A DNA stretch of 64,000 nt, from NCBI GenBank assembly GCA_018268595.1, contig JAFDWH010000021.1, positions 248,001 to 312,000 on the forward strand, given 5' to 3'. The DNA comes from Actinomycetota bacterium (lineage in GTDB: Bacteria; Actinomycetota; Thermoleophilia; Solirubrobacterales; Solirubrobacteraceae). A program made the translations under genes and the position numbers. Position 1 is the first letter of the stretch. Every line of letters begins with the position of its first letter. The notes under the pieces are model-generated. The model ran no database searches and had not been told where the DNA came from. It saw only the letters and a program-made list of their open reading frames with translations. Below are positions 25,911-33,883 of this stretch, in pieces.

Positions 25911-27868
25911 GCGACACCCCCGCCCGCATCCTCCCCGGCATCGACCGCCCGCAGGACCTGCACGGCCTCTCCGACGAGGAGCTGACGCAGCTCGCGCAGG
26001 AGGTGCGCGAGCACATCATCGACACGGTCGGGGAGATCGGCGGCCACTTCGGCGCGAACCTCGGCACGTGCGAGCTGGCGGTCGCGCTGCACTCGCTGCT
26101 CGACTCGCCGCGCGACAAGATCCTGTGGGACGTCGGCCACCAGGCCTACCCGCACAAGGTCCTCACCGGCCGCCGCGACCGCCTCGCGACGATCCGCAAA
26201 TATCAGGGGCTCACGCCGTTCTGCTGCGTCGAGGAGTCCGAGCACGACGTGATGGGCGCCGGCCACGCGTCCACCTCGATCGGCTACGCGGTCGGGCTCA
26301 AGGAGGCGATGCGCCACGGCAACGGTCCCGACGGCAAGGTCGTCGCGGTGATCGGCGACGGCGCGATGACCGGCGGCGTCGCGTTCGAGGCGGTCCACCA
26401 GGCGGGCGGGCTCGGCACGCCGATCGTCGTCGTGCTGAACGACAACGGCATGTCGATCTCACCGAACGTCGGGGCGCTGTCGCGCTACTTCAACCGCATC
26501 CGCCTGAACCCGAAGTGGTGGCACGCGCGCGAGGGCGTCGAGGGCGGCCTGACGAAGCTGCCGGGCGGCATCGGCGCGCGCTTCGAGCGGCTCGGCCCGC
26601 AGCTGAAGGAGTCGATCAAGGCGTTCTGGGCGCCGGGCCTCTTCTGGGAGGAGCTCGACTGGGCCTACATGGGCGTGGTCGACGGCCACGACGTGCCGAA
26701 CCTGCGCGAGGCGCTGCGCGAGGCGCTCGCCGCCGACCGGCCCGTCGTCGTGCACATCGCGACCGTGAAGGGGAAGGGCTTCGCCCCGGCCGAGGAGGGC
26801 GGCCTGGAGGGGATGGAGAAGTGGCACGCCGCGAAGCCCAAGTCGATCGCGAACGGCGCGCCCGCGCCGGCCGTCAAGCTCGCTCCCGGCGAAGCGCCCG
26901 CCCCGCCGAAGCCGCCGCAGTACACGAAGGTCTTCGGCGACGCGCTCGTGCGCGAGTGCGAGCGCGACGAGCGGATCGTCGGCATCACCGCCGCGATGAA
27001 CACCGGCACCGGGCTCGACATCCTGCAGAAGGCGCTGCCGGACCGCTACTTCGACGTCGGCATCGCCGAGCAGCAGGCACTGCTGTTCGCATGCGGCCTC
27101 GCGCTGCAGGGCGCCAAGCCGGTCGCCGCGATCTACTCGACCTTCCTGCAGCGCGCGTTCGACCAGATCGTCCACGACGTCTGCCTGCAGAGACTGAACG
27201 TCGTGCTGGCGATGGACCGCGCCGGGCTCGTCGGCGACGACGGGCCGACGCACCACGGCGCGTTCGACATCGCCTACCTGCGCCCGCTGCCGCACATCGT
27301 GCTGATGGCCCCGCGCGACGAGGCGATGCTCGTGCACATGCTGCACACCGCGCTGACGCACGACGGCCCGATCGCGCTGCGTTACCCGCGCGGCGAGGCG
27401 GTCGGCGTCGCGCTGCCGGACACGCCGGTCGCGCTGCCGATCGGCAGCGGGGAGATCCTCCGCACGGGCGCCGACGGCAAGGTCGCGCTGCTCGGCTACG
27501 GCTCCGGCGTCGGCAAGGCGCTGGAGGCGGCCGAGCTGCTGCGTGAGCACGGGATCGACGCGACCGTCGCCGACGCGCGCTTCGCCAAGCCGCTCGACGC
27601 CGGCCTCGTCGCCCAGCTGATGGCCGAGCACGAGCTGCTCGTGACGGTCGAGGAGGGCGTCCTGGCCGGCGGCTTCGGCTCGGCCGTGTGGGAGACGCTG
27701 TCCGACGCCGGCCTGCCGTCGCGCATCCTGCGCGTCGGCCTGCCCGACCGCTATGTCGCGCACGGCGCGCCGGCGCTGCTGCACGAGGAGGTCGGCTTCA
27801 CCGGCCCGGCGATCGCGCAGCGGATCCTCGCCGCCGTCGGCGCGCCCGACTCCGTCGGCGCCGCCTAG
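25907..27868 (+). CDS. dxs: 1-deoxy-D-xylulose-5-phosphate synthase
   Basis: 653 aa, thiamine-diphosphate enzyme, first step of the MEP pathway. The ThDP motif is GDGAMTGGVAFEA...NDNGMSIS (about 149-185). DVGHQAYPHK (about 75-84) and the catalytic Glu region VGIAEQQALLFACG (about 384-397) are present, with the C-terminal transketolase domain. A low-complexity Pro/Ala insert at about 320-340 links the domains. Its last 4 bases overlap the LuxR gene stop on the other strand. Confidence 0.97.
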   Translation: MSDTPARILPGIDRPQDLHGLSDEELTQLAQEVREHIIDTVGEIGGHFGANLGTCELAVALHSLLDSPRDKILWDVGHQAYPHKVLTGRRDRLATIRKYQGLTPFCCVEESEHDVMGAGHASTSIGYAVGLKEAMRHGNGPDGKVVAVIGDGAMTGGVAFEAVHQAGGLGTPIVVVLNDNGMSISPNVGALSRYFNRIRLNPKWWHAREGVEGGLTKLPGGIGARFERLGPQLKESIKAFWAPGLFWEELDWAYMGVVDGHDVPNLREALREALAADRPVVVHIATVKGKGFAPAEEGGLEGMEKWHAAKPKSIANGAPAPAVKLAPGEAPAPPKPPQYTKVFGDALVRECERDERIVGITAAMNTGTGLDILQKALPDRYFDVGIAEQQALLFACGLALQGAKPVAAIYSTFLQRAFDQIVHDVCLQRLNVVLAMDRAGLVGDDGPTHHGAFDIAYLRPLPHIVLMAPRDEAMLVHMLHTALTHDGPIALRYPRGEAVGVALPDTPVALPIGSGEILRTGADGKVALLGYGSGVGKALEAAELLREHGIDATVADARFAKPLDAGLVAQLMAEHELLVTVEEGVLAGGFGSAVWETLSDAGLPSRILRVGLPDRYVAHGAPALLHEEVGFTGPAIAQRILAAVGAPDSVGAA

Positions 27869-30003
27869 AACGACTCGACCAGCCCGATCTCGCGCGCGCG
27901 GGCGACCGCCTCCGAGCGCGAGCGGGCGTCGAGCTTGCGGTAGACCGCCTGCGCCTGCGTCTTGACCGTGTTGGCGGAGACGCCGAGCCGTGCGGCGATC
28001 TCGCGCAGCGAGAAGTGGCTCGGCAGCAGTCGCAGCACGCGCAGCTCCGCGAGCGTGAGCTGCGCCGAGCCGTCGGCGGCGCTTGCCGCGAACGCGTCGG
28101 CGCGCGCCCACGCGTCCTCGATCCAGCCGCGCAGCACGAGCGCGTCCGGCAGCCTGCGCCGCGCGCGCGACATCAGCGCCAGCTCGGCGCGCGCACCGGC
28201 GGCGTCGCTCAGCCGCAGCAGCGTGCGCGCGAGCGCGTAGCGCAGCTCCGCCTCGTGCCACGGCGGCAGCGCCGCGCCGGCCGGCAGCAGGCGGCGCGCC
28301 TGCGCGAGCGCCGCGCGCGCGTCGCCGAGCGCGCCGCGGCGCGCGTGGGCGAAGGCGGCGAGCGCGGGCACGAGCGCGAACAACGGCTCGGCCCCGACGC
28401 TGCCGCGCGACCCGCAGGCGAGCGCGCGCCGCACGAGCGGCTCGGCGCGCCGCGGCTCGTCGCGGTCGAGCGCGAGCAGCGCGAGCTGGCCGAGGCACAG
28501 CGCCTCCAGCAGCGGCGCGGAGGCGGCGTTCCAGGCGCCGTCCTCCAACCGCTCGCGCGCCGCCTCGAAGCCGCCGAGCAGCAGCTCGCCGGTGCCGGCC
28601 AGCAGCAGCGCGAGCGCGCGCCACGTGCGTTGGCGCGGGTCGGTCGCGAGCGCGGCGAGCGCGTCGGAGCGCATGCGCGCGGCGCCCGTGCGCGCGAGCG
28701 CGGCGTCGAGCAGCGCGACCGACGCGGGCGCCGGGCAGGCCGGCCCGGCGGGCAGCTCGTGGAAGCGCCGGCGAGCCGCCGCGGTGAGCCGCTCGGCCTC
28801 GTCGGCGCGCCCGCGCGCGAGCCGTCGCAGCGCGCCCGCGAGCGCCAGCGCGGGCAGCTCGGCGACCGCCTCCGCGCCCGCCGCCGCGAGCCACGCGTCG
28901 AGCCGCCCGGAGGCCGCGCCGAGCGCGTGCGCCGGCAGCGCGGGCCACAGCAGCACGGCTGCGCGCGCCGTCTCGCCGGCCGCGAGCGCGTGCTCGACGG
29001 CGCGCGCGAGATCCCCGCGGCTCTCGCACCACGCAGACGCGCGCCGGTGCGCCTCCGCCTCCCACGCCGGATCGGCCTGGCGCAGCTCGGCGAGCAGCGC
29101 GTCGGCGACGAGCGGGTGCAGGCGGAAGCGCCGCTCGGCGCGGTCGAGCGCGGTCAGCGGCATGTTCGCGTGCGCCAGCTCGCGCAGCAGCAGCCCACTG
29201 CCGGTGCGTCCCAGCACGGCGTCGCACAGCTCGCCCGCGAGCGGCGCGAGCGGCGCGCCGCGCAGCAGCAGCTCGCGCGCCGCCGGGTCGAGGCCGCCCA
29301 GCAGCTGCTCGCGCACGTAGCCGGCGAGCAGCCGGTCCGCGCCCGTGACCGGCGCACGCGCGTCCTCGCCATCGCGCTCGGCGAGCGCGCGCGCCGCCAG
29401 CACGAGCGCGGCCGGCCAGCCCTCCGCGGCGGCGATCGCGCGCCCTGCCTGCGCGTCGGACAGGTCCGGGGCGACGCCGCGCAGCAGTGCGAACGCCTCG
29501 TCGCGGTCGAGCGCGAGCTGCGGCGCGTCCAGCTCGAGCAGGCGGCGCTCGGCGCGCAGGCGCGCGAGCGGCAGCGGTGGGTCGCAGCGCGCCGCGAGCG
29601 CGAGCTGCGAGCGCTCGGCGAGCAGCCCGAGCAGCGCCGCCGCGTCGGCGCTCTGCAGCAGGTGCGCGTCGTCGAGCACGAGCAGCAGCGGCGGCTCGAC
29701 GTCCGCCAGCGCGCGGTCGATCGCCGCGGCCGCGTCCGCCGGCGCGAGCGCACTGCCCCCGCCCTCGCGCGCAAGCTCGCCGAGCGCCACCCACGCGCAC
29801 GGCCGCGGGTCGGCGGCGGCCCACTGCGTCAGCAGCGTCGTCTTGCCGTAGCCGGCCGGTGCGCGCAGCAGCACGATCGCGCCGTCGGCGGCCGCGAGCG
29901 CTGCCAGCAGCCGCTCCCGCCGCACGCCGCGCCGGCCTGCCCGCGGAGAGCGGGGCGGCGCCGGCCGCGGCGCGCGGGGGCGGGGGAGGGCGGTCGCGCT
30001 CAT
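27865..30003 (-). CDS. Large ATP-binding LuxR (LAL/MalT-type) regulator
   Basis: 712 aa. The N-terminal STAND-type NTPase has Walker A APAGYGKTTLL (about 48-58) and Walker B LLLVLDDAHLL (about 104-114), followed by a winged-helix part, a long helical repeat sensor region (about 330-620), and a C-terminal LuxR helix-turn-helix (LTLAELRVLRLL, SLREIAARLGVSANTVKTQAQAVYRKL, about 645-690). Such proteins oligomerise on sensing a ligand. It is divergent from the DUF1269 gene across 193 bases that hold the repeated control element (30091-30136), so it is the natural candidate to bind that element. The inducer is unknown. Confidence 0.92.
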   Translation of the reverse strand: MSATALPRPRAPRPAPPRSPRAGRRGVRRERLLAALAAADGAIVLLRAPAGYGKTTLLTQWAAADPRPCAWVALGELAREGGGSALAPADAAAAIDRALADVEPPLLLVLDDAHLLQSADAAALLGLLAERSQLALAARCDPPLPLARLRAERRLLELDAPQLALDRDEAFALLRGVAPDLSDAQAGRAIAAAEGWPAALVLAARALAERDGEDARAPVTGADRLLAGYVREQLLGGLDPAARELLLRGAPLAPLAGELCDAVLGRTGSGLLLRELAHANMPLTALDRAERRFRLHPLVADALLAELRQADPAWEAEAHRRASAWCESRGDLARAVEHALAAGETARAAVLLWPALPAHALGAASGRLDAWLAAAGAEAVAELPALALAGALRRLARGRADEAERLTAAARRRFHELPAGPACPAPASVALLDAALARTGAARMRSDALAALATDPRQRTWRALALLLAGTGELLLGGFEAARERLEDGAWNAASAPLLEALCLGQLALLALDRDEPRRAEPLVRRALACGSRGSVGAEPLFALVPALAAFAHARRGALGDARAALAQARRLLPAGAALPPWHEAELRYALARTLLRLSDAAGARAELALMSRARRRLPDALVLRGWIEDAWARADAFAASAADGSAQLTLAELRVLRLLPSHFSLREIAARLGVSANTVKTQAQAVYRKLDARSRSEAVARAREIGLVESF

Positions 30004-30090
30004 GAGCCGCTGGGACTACCGTCGCGCCGGCCGTGCGCGCCGGCAAGGGCGCCCGCACGCCGCCGCCGGGAGGCGTGCACGAAGGCGCGC

Positions 30091-30136
30091 GGGAGGCGGG
30101 CGCGCGTGTCGGCTCCATCACCCGCTCCGGGCGATG
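30091..30136. promoter_or_regulatory. Control element, copy 1
   Basis: GGGAGGCG at 30091-30098, then CATCACCCG-CTC-CGGGCGATG at 30116-30136, an inverted repeat with one mismatch. The same two blocks with the same 27-base offset recur at 35876. It lies 60 bases before the DUF1269 ATG and between it and the LAL regulator gene. Confidence 0.65.
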
Positions 30137-30196
30137 CCGCGCAGCTCGCGCGCGCGTAGCGTCGAGCGCCGATCGATCCACGACAGGAGGTGTGCG

Positions 30197-30694
30197 ATGG
30201 CAGACCTGATCGCCATCGGCTACGACGACGAGACGACCGCCGCGGAGGCGGCGGAGGAGGTCCGCCGGCTGGCGCAGGACCTCATCATCGAGCCCGACGC
30301 GGTCGCCGTGATCGTGCGCTCGAGCGACGGCCAGTACCACGTCAGAACGAGCCATCACCCGGTCGGCGCGGGCGCGTCGTGGGGGATGTTCTGGGGGCTG
30401 CTGTTTGGCCTGCTGTTCTTCGTGCCGGTGTTCGGCATGGCCGTCGGCGCCGGCCTCGGCGCGCTGATGGGCAAGGTCGAGAAGACCGGCATCGACCGCG
30501 AGTTCCAGCAGCAGGTGCGCGACATGCTGCAGCCGGGCACCTCGGCGCTGTTCCTCGTGGTCGAGAAGGTGACGCCCGACAAGGCGATCGAGGGCCTCAG
30601 CAGATACGGCGGCAGGGTGCTCGAGTCCTCGCTCTCGAACGAGCATCAGAGAGCGCTCCAGGACGCGCTCCACGGCACGCCCGTGGCGGCGTAG
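30197..30694 (+). CDS. DUF1269 family membrane protein
   Basis: 165 aa. The N-terminal cytoplasmic ferredoxin-like part (ADLIAIGYDDETTAAEAAEEV) contains GQYHVRT-type strands. One hydrophobic glycine-rich region spans about 56-90 (SWGMFWGLLFGLLFFVPVFG). A soluble C-terminal part (FQQQVRDMLQPGTSALFLVVE) is typical of DUF1269. Function is unknown; such proteins often cluster with stress genes. The ribosome site AGGAGG ends 6 bases before the ATG. Control element copy 1 lies upstream. Confidence 0.85.
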   Translation: MADLIAIGYDDETTAAEAAEEVRRLAQDLIIEPDAVAVIVRSSDGQYHVRTSHHPVGAGASWGMFWGLLFGLLFFVPVFGMAVGAGLGALMGKVEKTGIDREFQQQVRDMLQPGTSALFLVVEKVTPDKAIEGLSRYGGRVLESSLSNEHQRALQDALHGTPVAA

Positions 30695-30705
30695 GGGCCG
30701 CGGCC

Positions 30706-31083
30706 ATGGAGTGGCTCGCCCTCGCCGTGTGGGCGCTCGCGGCCGCGTTCGCGCTGCCCGCCGGCGCCGGCGCGTTCGCTGCGCCGGCGCTCGGGCTCGT
30801 CCCGCCGCTCGGGCTCGCCGGGCTCGCGCTGTCGGTGATCTTCGCGGCCGGCGGCGCGCACAGCGCCGGGCTGATGTGGGTCGCGTTCGGCCTCGGCCTC
30901 GCCGGCGCCGTCGTGACCGGCGCCGGCGCGGCGCAGCTGATCGCGGAGGAGCAGCCGGGCAGCCCGGAGATCGGCCGCGCCGAGGAGCACGGCTCGGTCT
31001 TCGCCGGGATCGCGTGGCCGCTGCTCGCGGTCGCCGCGGGCGTGTCGGTGCTGGCGGCGCTCGCCGCCGACGGCACGCTCTAG
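30706..31083 (+). CDS. Small membrane protein of unknown function
   Basis: 125 aa with four hydrophobic segments and an acidic loop (EEQPGSPEIGRAEEHGS, about 85-101). No family recognised. It follows the DUF1269 gene by 11 bases, so it is the same transcript. Its TAG stop is part of the CTAG target site of the insertion element, so the protein is unbroken. Confidence 0.65.
   Translation: MEWLALAVWALAAAFALPAGAGAFAAPALGLVPPLGLAGLALSVIFAAGGAHSAGLMWVAFGLGLAGAVVTGAGAAQLIAEEQPGSPEIGRAEEHGSVFAGIAWPLLAVAAGVSVLAALAADGTL
31080..31083. repeat. Target-site duplication, left copy (CTAG)
   Basis: CTAG directly before the left terminal repeat, identical to 33880-33883. It includes the stop of the gene at 30706. 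Confidence 0.7.
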
Positions 31084-31099
31084 GAGGGTTTGGCGAAAC
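31084..31099 (+). repeat. Left terminal inverted repeat
   Basis: GAGGGTTTGGCGAAAC; pairs with the right end at 33864-33879 with one mismatch. Confidence 0.85.
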
Positions 31100-31152
31100 T
31101 CCGTACGCCCGGTGGGGCGGGCGGTTTCGAGGCTGAGAAATCGGGCCGGACC

Positions 31153-31166
31153 CCACGAATTCGTGG
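31153..31166. promoter_or_regulatory. Perfect palindrome in the left end of the element
   Basis: CCACGAATTCGTGG, 14 bases, 118 bases before the transposase start. It could be a binding site for transposase or for the element's XRE protein. Confidence 0.4.
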
Positions 31167-31230
31167 CGGTTACCCCGCCCGATTCTGTCCGGTCCAACGG
31201 GTAGATTTCCCTGTAGATAAGGGAAAAAGT

Positions 31231-31261
31231 GACCCCCGCGCTGCGCAAACAGCCGGGGGTC
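31231..31261 (+). other. Hairpin just before the transposase start
   Basis: 8-bp stem GACCCCCG/CGGGGGTC around 15 bases, ending 22 bases before the TTG start. A hairpin here could block translation from transcripts reading in from outside, as known for several IS families. Confidence 0.4.
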
Positions 31262-31283
31262 TGGACCTTGGAGATAGCGCTCC

Positions 31284-32444
31284 TTGGCCATCGCGAGCCT
31301 ACCACCGAGATCGGCTGCGGCTGACCTCGGGAGGCTGCTGGACTCTCCGGAGATTCAGCGCCTCATCACCGACCTTCAAGAGACGCGCTGGACAGGCCGG
31401 CCGGGCTACCCGGTGCGCGTCATGGTCGGCATGGCGCTCGCCAAGTCGCTCTACGCGATCTCGACATGGACGCGCACGGTTCGGCTCGTCGCCGAGCATC
31501 ACGCGCTCCAGGCTGCGCTTGGCTGCGAGGACGGTGTTCCTTCGGAGTGGGCGTGTTACCGGTTCTCCAAGAAGCTGCGGGAGAACGGGGCGATGATCGA
31601 CGCCTGCATCGCAGCGGTCATCGTCGAGCTGCACCGTCGCCTGCCGGACTACGGCAGAGACGTTGCCATCGATGCGTCGGACATGCCGGCGTACGCGAAC
31701 GGGCAACGGCTGCTCTCGAAGAACGGGCCGGAGCGCGAGCGCTACTCGGACCCCGATGCGTCGTGGGGCCACCGGTCGGCAGTCTCGACGCGGCGTGGCG
31801 GCGGCTTCTACGGCTACCGCCTGCACGCCGCAGTCTGCACGGCGACGGGCCTCCCGGTCGCGTGGGAGGTCGCGACCGGGAGAGCCCACGAGTCGCTGTT
31901 CATCGCGCCACTGATCGACGCGGCGAAGGCGCGTGGGTTCGACGTAGCGACGCTCGCGGCCGACAAGGCCTACGACAACAACCGCGTCTACGCGGAGTGC
32001 GTCGAGCGCGACTGCCAGCCGATCATCCCGCTCCGCAGAACGACCGCCGTCAGACGCGGTGACCACCTGCCGCCGAGCTGCGAACACGGCCAATGGCGCT
32101 TCGCCGGCTCGGACTACAGACGCGGTGCCGCGAAGTGGCGCTGCCCGACCGGCGAGTGCGCCCCGGCTTCAACGTGGGTCAGAGCCGACCGCCTGCATCC
32201 GCTCATCCCGCACCGGACGCTTCGCTGGCGCGCGCTCTACCGCCGCCGCGCGGCTATCGAGCGCGAGTTCGGACGGCTCAAGCACGAATGGGCACTGCTG
32301 CCGTTGCGCGTGCGCGGCATCGACCGCGTGACGCTGCACACCGACCTGACCATCCTTGCGAAGCTCGCGACGACACTTGAGCGGGCACGGGCCGCGACCG
32401 CGGCCCGCATTGCTGCTCGTCAGCCGGTCGGGGGTGCGGCGTGA
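31284..32444 (+). CDS. DDE transposase (DDE_Tnp_1, IS4/IS5 superfamily)
   Basis: 386 aa. The catalytic triad is D130 (VAIDASDMPAY), D227 (AADKAYDNN) and E326. The YREK signature is complete (Y319, R322, E326, K333). A helical N-terminal DNA-binding part precedes (about 1-110). TTG start is chosen because GGAG lies 10 bases upstream and no better in-frame start covers the N-terminus. The intact reading frame with all catalytic residues suggests the element is recent or active. Its end overlaps the minus-strand cargo gene by 25 bases. Confidence 0.93.
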   Translation: MAIASLPPRSAAADLGRLLDSPEIQRLITDLQETRWTGRPGYPVRVMVGMALAKSLYAISTWTRTVRLVAEHHALQAALGCEDGVPSEWACYRFSKKLRENGAMIDACIAAVIVELHRRLPDYGRDVAIDASDMPAYANGQRLLSKNGPERERYSDPDASWGHRSAVSTRRGGGFYGYRLHAAVCTATGLPVAWEVATGRAHESLFIAPLIDAAKARGFDVATLAADKAYDNNRVYAECVERDCQPIIPLRRTTAVRRGDHLPPSCEHGQWRFAGSDYRRGAAKWRCPTGECAPASTWVRADRLHPLIPHRTLRWRALYRRRAAIEREFGRLKHEWALLPLRVRGIDRVTLHTDLTILAKLATTLERARAATAARIAARQPVGGAA

Positions 32445-33397
32445 CCTTCGACCAGTCTCCAACCGGAGGTCGATTTTCTCCGGCTCGTGAGCGGTCTGCT
32501 CTCTACCCAGCTTCCGCGTGGAAGGCCCCACAGTCTTCTCGCCTGTGGCGTCTCGAAGACGGGCTCGAAGCTCTGGATCACCGTCTCGACCCAGCCGGCT
32601 ATCTGAGCCAGTGCATAGCGCACCGGAAGTCCGTTGCCGAGGCATACCTGGCAGAGGATCTCAATCTGCACGTCCACTTTCGGGTTCGGCCCGGTGACCT
32701 CGACGGGGACGGTGAGGATCTCTGCGCCTACGTCCAGGCGTTGCCCGAGGTTCTCCAGGTGGATCGTCGGGTCGCCGCGCCGCGTGCAGTCGTGGAACAC
32801 GATGCGAGGCGCGATCTCGTATGGAGCGACCGCTACGAGCTGGATGATGCGGTGCTTGTCCTCGTTCCAGAGGTGCTGAAGGTCAGCGGCCGGATGGCGC
32901 CCACGTCGTCGCAGGGTCGCGGCGCTCGGGTTGTCCTTCCGTCGGTAGCACGGCTGCGCCCGGTAAAGCATTGCCCGGTGTTTCTGCATCACACCGTGCA
33001 ACATGAGCGTTTGGACCTCGGGTCTATGCCAGTTCTCCCGGGTGAGGCTCCCGGGGAACGCGGTTCGCTTTCTCGGGACTCTTCCGCCGAGGCCGAGGAA
33101 GGACAACTCGAACACGAGGTGATCGAGGGTCGACCGGAGGTTGTGGACGACGTCTCCGATGATCGTGGAAATTTCGAGCGGCGGCTCGTTGACGGTTTCC
33201 ACGACCGTCTGGAACGTGTCCTTCGCATGCGGCTTCTGCTCAGTGCGAAAGGTTGCCGGGTGGAACTCCCCGGACCCGAGGTCGCGGATCTCCTTCTTGA
33301 GCCGTTCAAAGTGCTCGTGAGCCCGCCAGATTTTTGCTTCGCAACCGGCGAGCGGGTGGTCGCGCGGGAGTCGCGGGCCTGACAACTCCTCATCCAT
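32420..33397 (-). CDS. Uncharacterised cargo protein with HNLRSTLDHL and DKHR motifs
   Basis: 325-residue soluble protein without signal peptide or membrane helices. It holds GDVVHNLRSTLDHLVFEL (about 82-99) and WNEDKHRIIQLV (about 174-185). This pair of motifs is known to me from widely scattered uncharacterised bacterial proteins; the charged R/H/K motifs resemble a nuclease-like site but that is a guess. It is cargo of the insertion element, on the opposite strand to the transposase and 82 bases downstream of the XRE gene. Codon use is less GC-biased than in the host genes. Confidence 0.75.
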   Translation of the reverse strand: MDEELSGPRLPRDHPLAGCEAKIWRAHEHFERLKKEIRDLGSGEFHPATFRTEQKPHAKDTFQTVVETVNEPPLEISTIIGDVVHNLRSTLDHLVFELSFLGLGGRVPRKRTAFPGSLTRENWHRPEVQTLMLHGVMQKHRAMLYRAQPCYRRKDNPSAATLRRRGRHPAADLQHLWNEDKHRIIQLVAVAPYEIAPRIVFHDCTRRGDPTIHLENLGQRLDVGAEILTVPVEVTGPNPKVDVQIEILCQVCLGNGLPVRYALAQIAGWVETVIQSFEPVFETPQARRLWGLPRGSWVESRPLTSRRKSTSGWRLVEGHAAPPTG

Positions 33398-33479
33398 GAC
33401 CGCGAACCCTTCTACAAACCGGCGTGCCGCAACGCCAGTCAGCCGGGCCGACGAACAGCCGGCCCGGCCCGGTGTCGGC

Positions 33480-33746
33480 TCAGTCGTCTTCGCCGATGTG
33501 GCGCTCGTAGATCTCCATCAGCTCCGAGAGCGGCAGGCGCAGGCCGTCTGCGAGCTGCATAAGCGTCTTGAAGGTGGGGTTGATCGTGCCGCGCTCGATG
33601 GCGCCCACGTAGTTGCGGTGCAGATCGGCGCGGAAGCCGAGCGCCTCCTGAGAGAGACCGCGACGGGCGCGCGCCTCACGAACGGCAGCGCCCAGCGCGT
33701 GCAGATCGGGCGCGTCAGCGCGCGCCCGGTTACCCTGGCCATGCAT
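33480..33746 (-). CDS. XRE-family transcriptional regulator
   Basis: 88 aa with one helix-turn-helix: VREARARRGLSQEALGFRADLHRNYVGAIERGTINPTFKTLMQLADGL spans about 22-69 in host-like XRE form. No second domain. It is cargo of the insertion element and lies just upstream of the unknown gene at 32420 on the same strand. It may control that gene and the transposase, or act as the antitoxin-like partner of its neighbour. Confidence 0.88.
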   Translation of the reverse strand: MHGQGNRARADAPDLHALGAAVREARARRGLSQEALGFRADLHRNYVGAIERGTINPTFKTLMQLADGLRLPLSELMEIYERHIGEDD

Positions 33747-33863
33747 CGGAAGGTCCGTCCTTTCGGTGCCAGGCCCCGGGGTGTTAGCGCACCGCCGGGG
33801 CCAACCTATGAGAGGGGCGAACCTAGATGACCGATGGACGACGGCTCAACCGTTTCGCCAATC

Positions 33864-33879
33864 GTTCCGCCAAACCCTC
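33864..33879 (-). repeat. Right terminal inverted repeat
   Basis: Reads GAGGGTTTGGCGGAAC on the minus strand, 15 of 16 identical to the left end. A second partial copy (TTGGCGAAAC) lies inward at about 33852-33861. Confidence 0.85.
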
Positions 33880-33883
33880 CTAG
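33880..33883. repeat. Target-site duplication, right copy (CTAG)
   Basis: CTAG directly after the right terminal repeat. It supplies the TAG stop of the minus-strand gene that ends at 33880. Confidence 0.7.

Larger units (their letters stand above)
31084..33879. mobile_element. 2.8-kb DDE insertion element with passenger genes
   Basis: Bounded by 16-bp terminal inverted repeats (15 of 16 identical) and flanked by CTAG duplications. It carries a DDE transposase (31284-32444), an uncharacterised minus-strand gene (32420-33397) and a minus-strand XRE regulator (33480-33746). A plain IS of this type is about 1.2-1.6 kb, so nearly half of the element is cargo. Removal of the element plus one CTAG restores two convergent genes whose stops share CTAG. 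Confidence 0.85.

Noticed and set aside
30706-31083. Gene truncated by the insertion element
   Set aside because: Its stop codon is inside the duplicated CTAG, so the coding sequence is complete; the same holds for the gene at 33880-35295.
26459-31291. Very long open frame on the minus strand (about 1,600 codons) across dxs, the LuxR gene and the DUF1269 gene
   Set aside because: It is a shadow of GC-rich coding DNA: low-complexity Arg/Ala/Pro composition, no domain, and it runs opposite to or out of frame with well supported genes.
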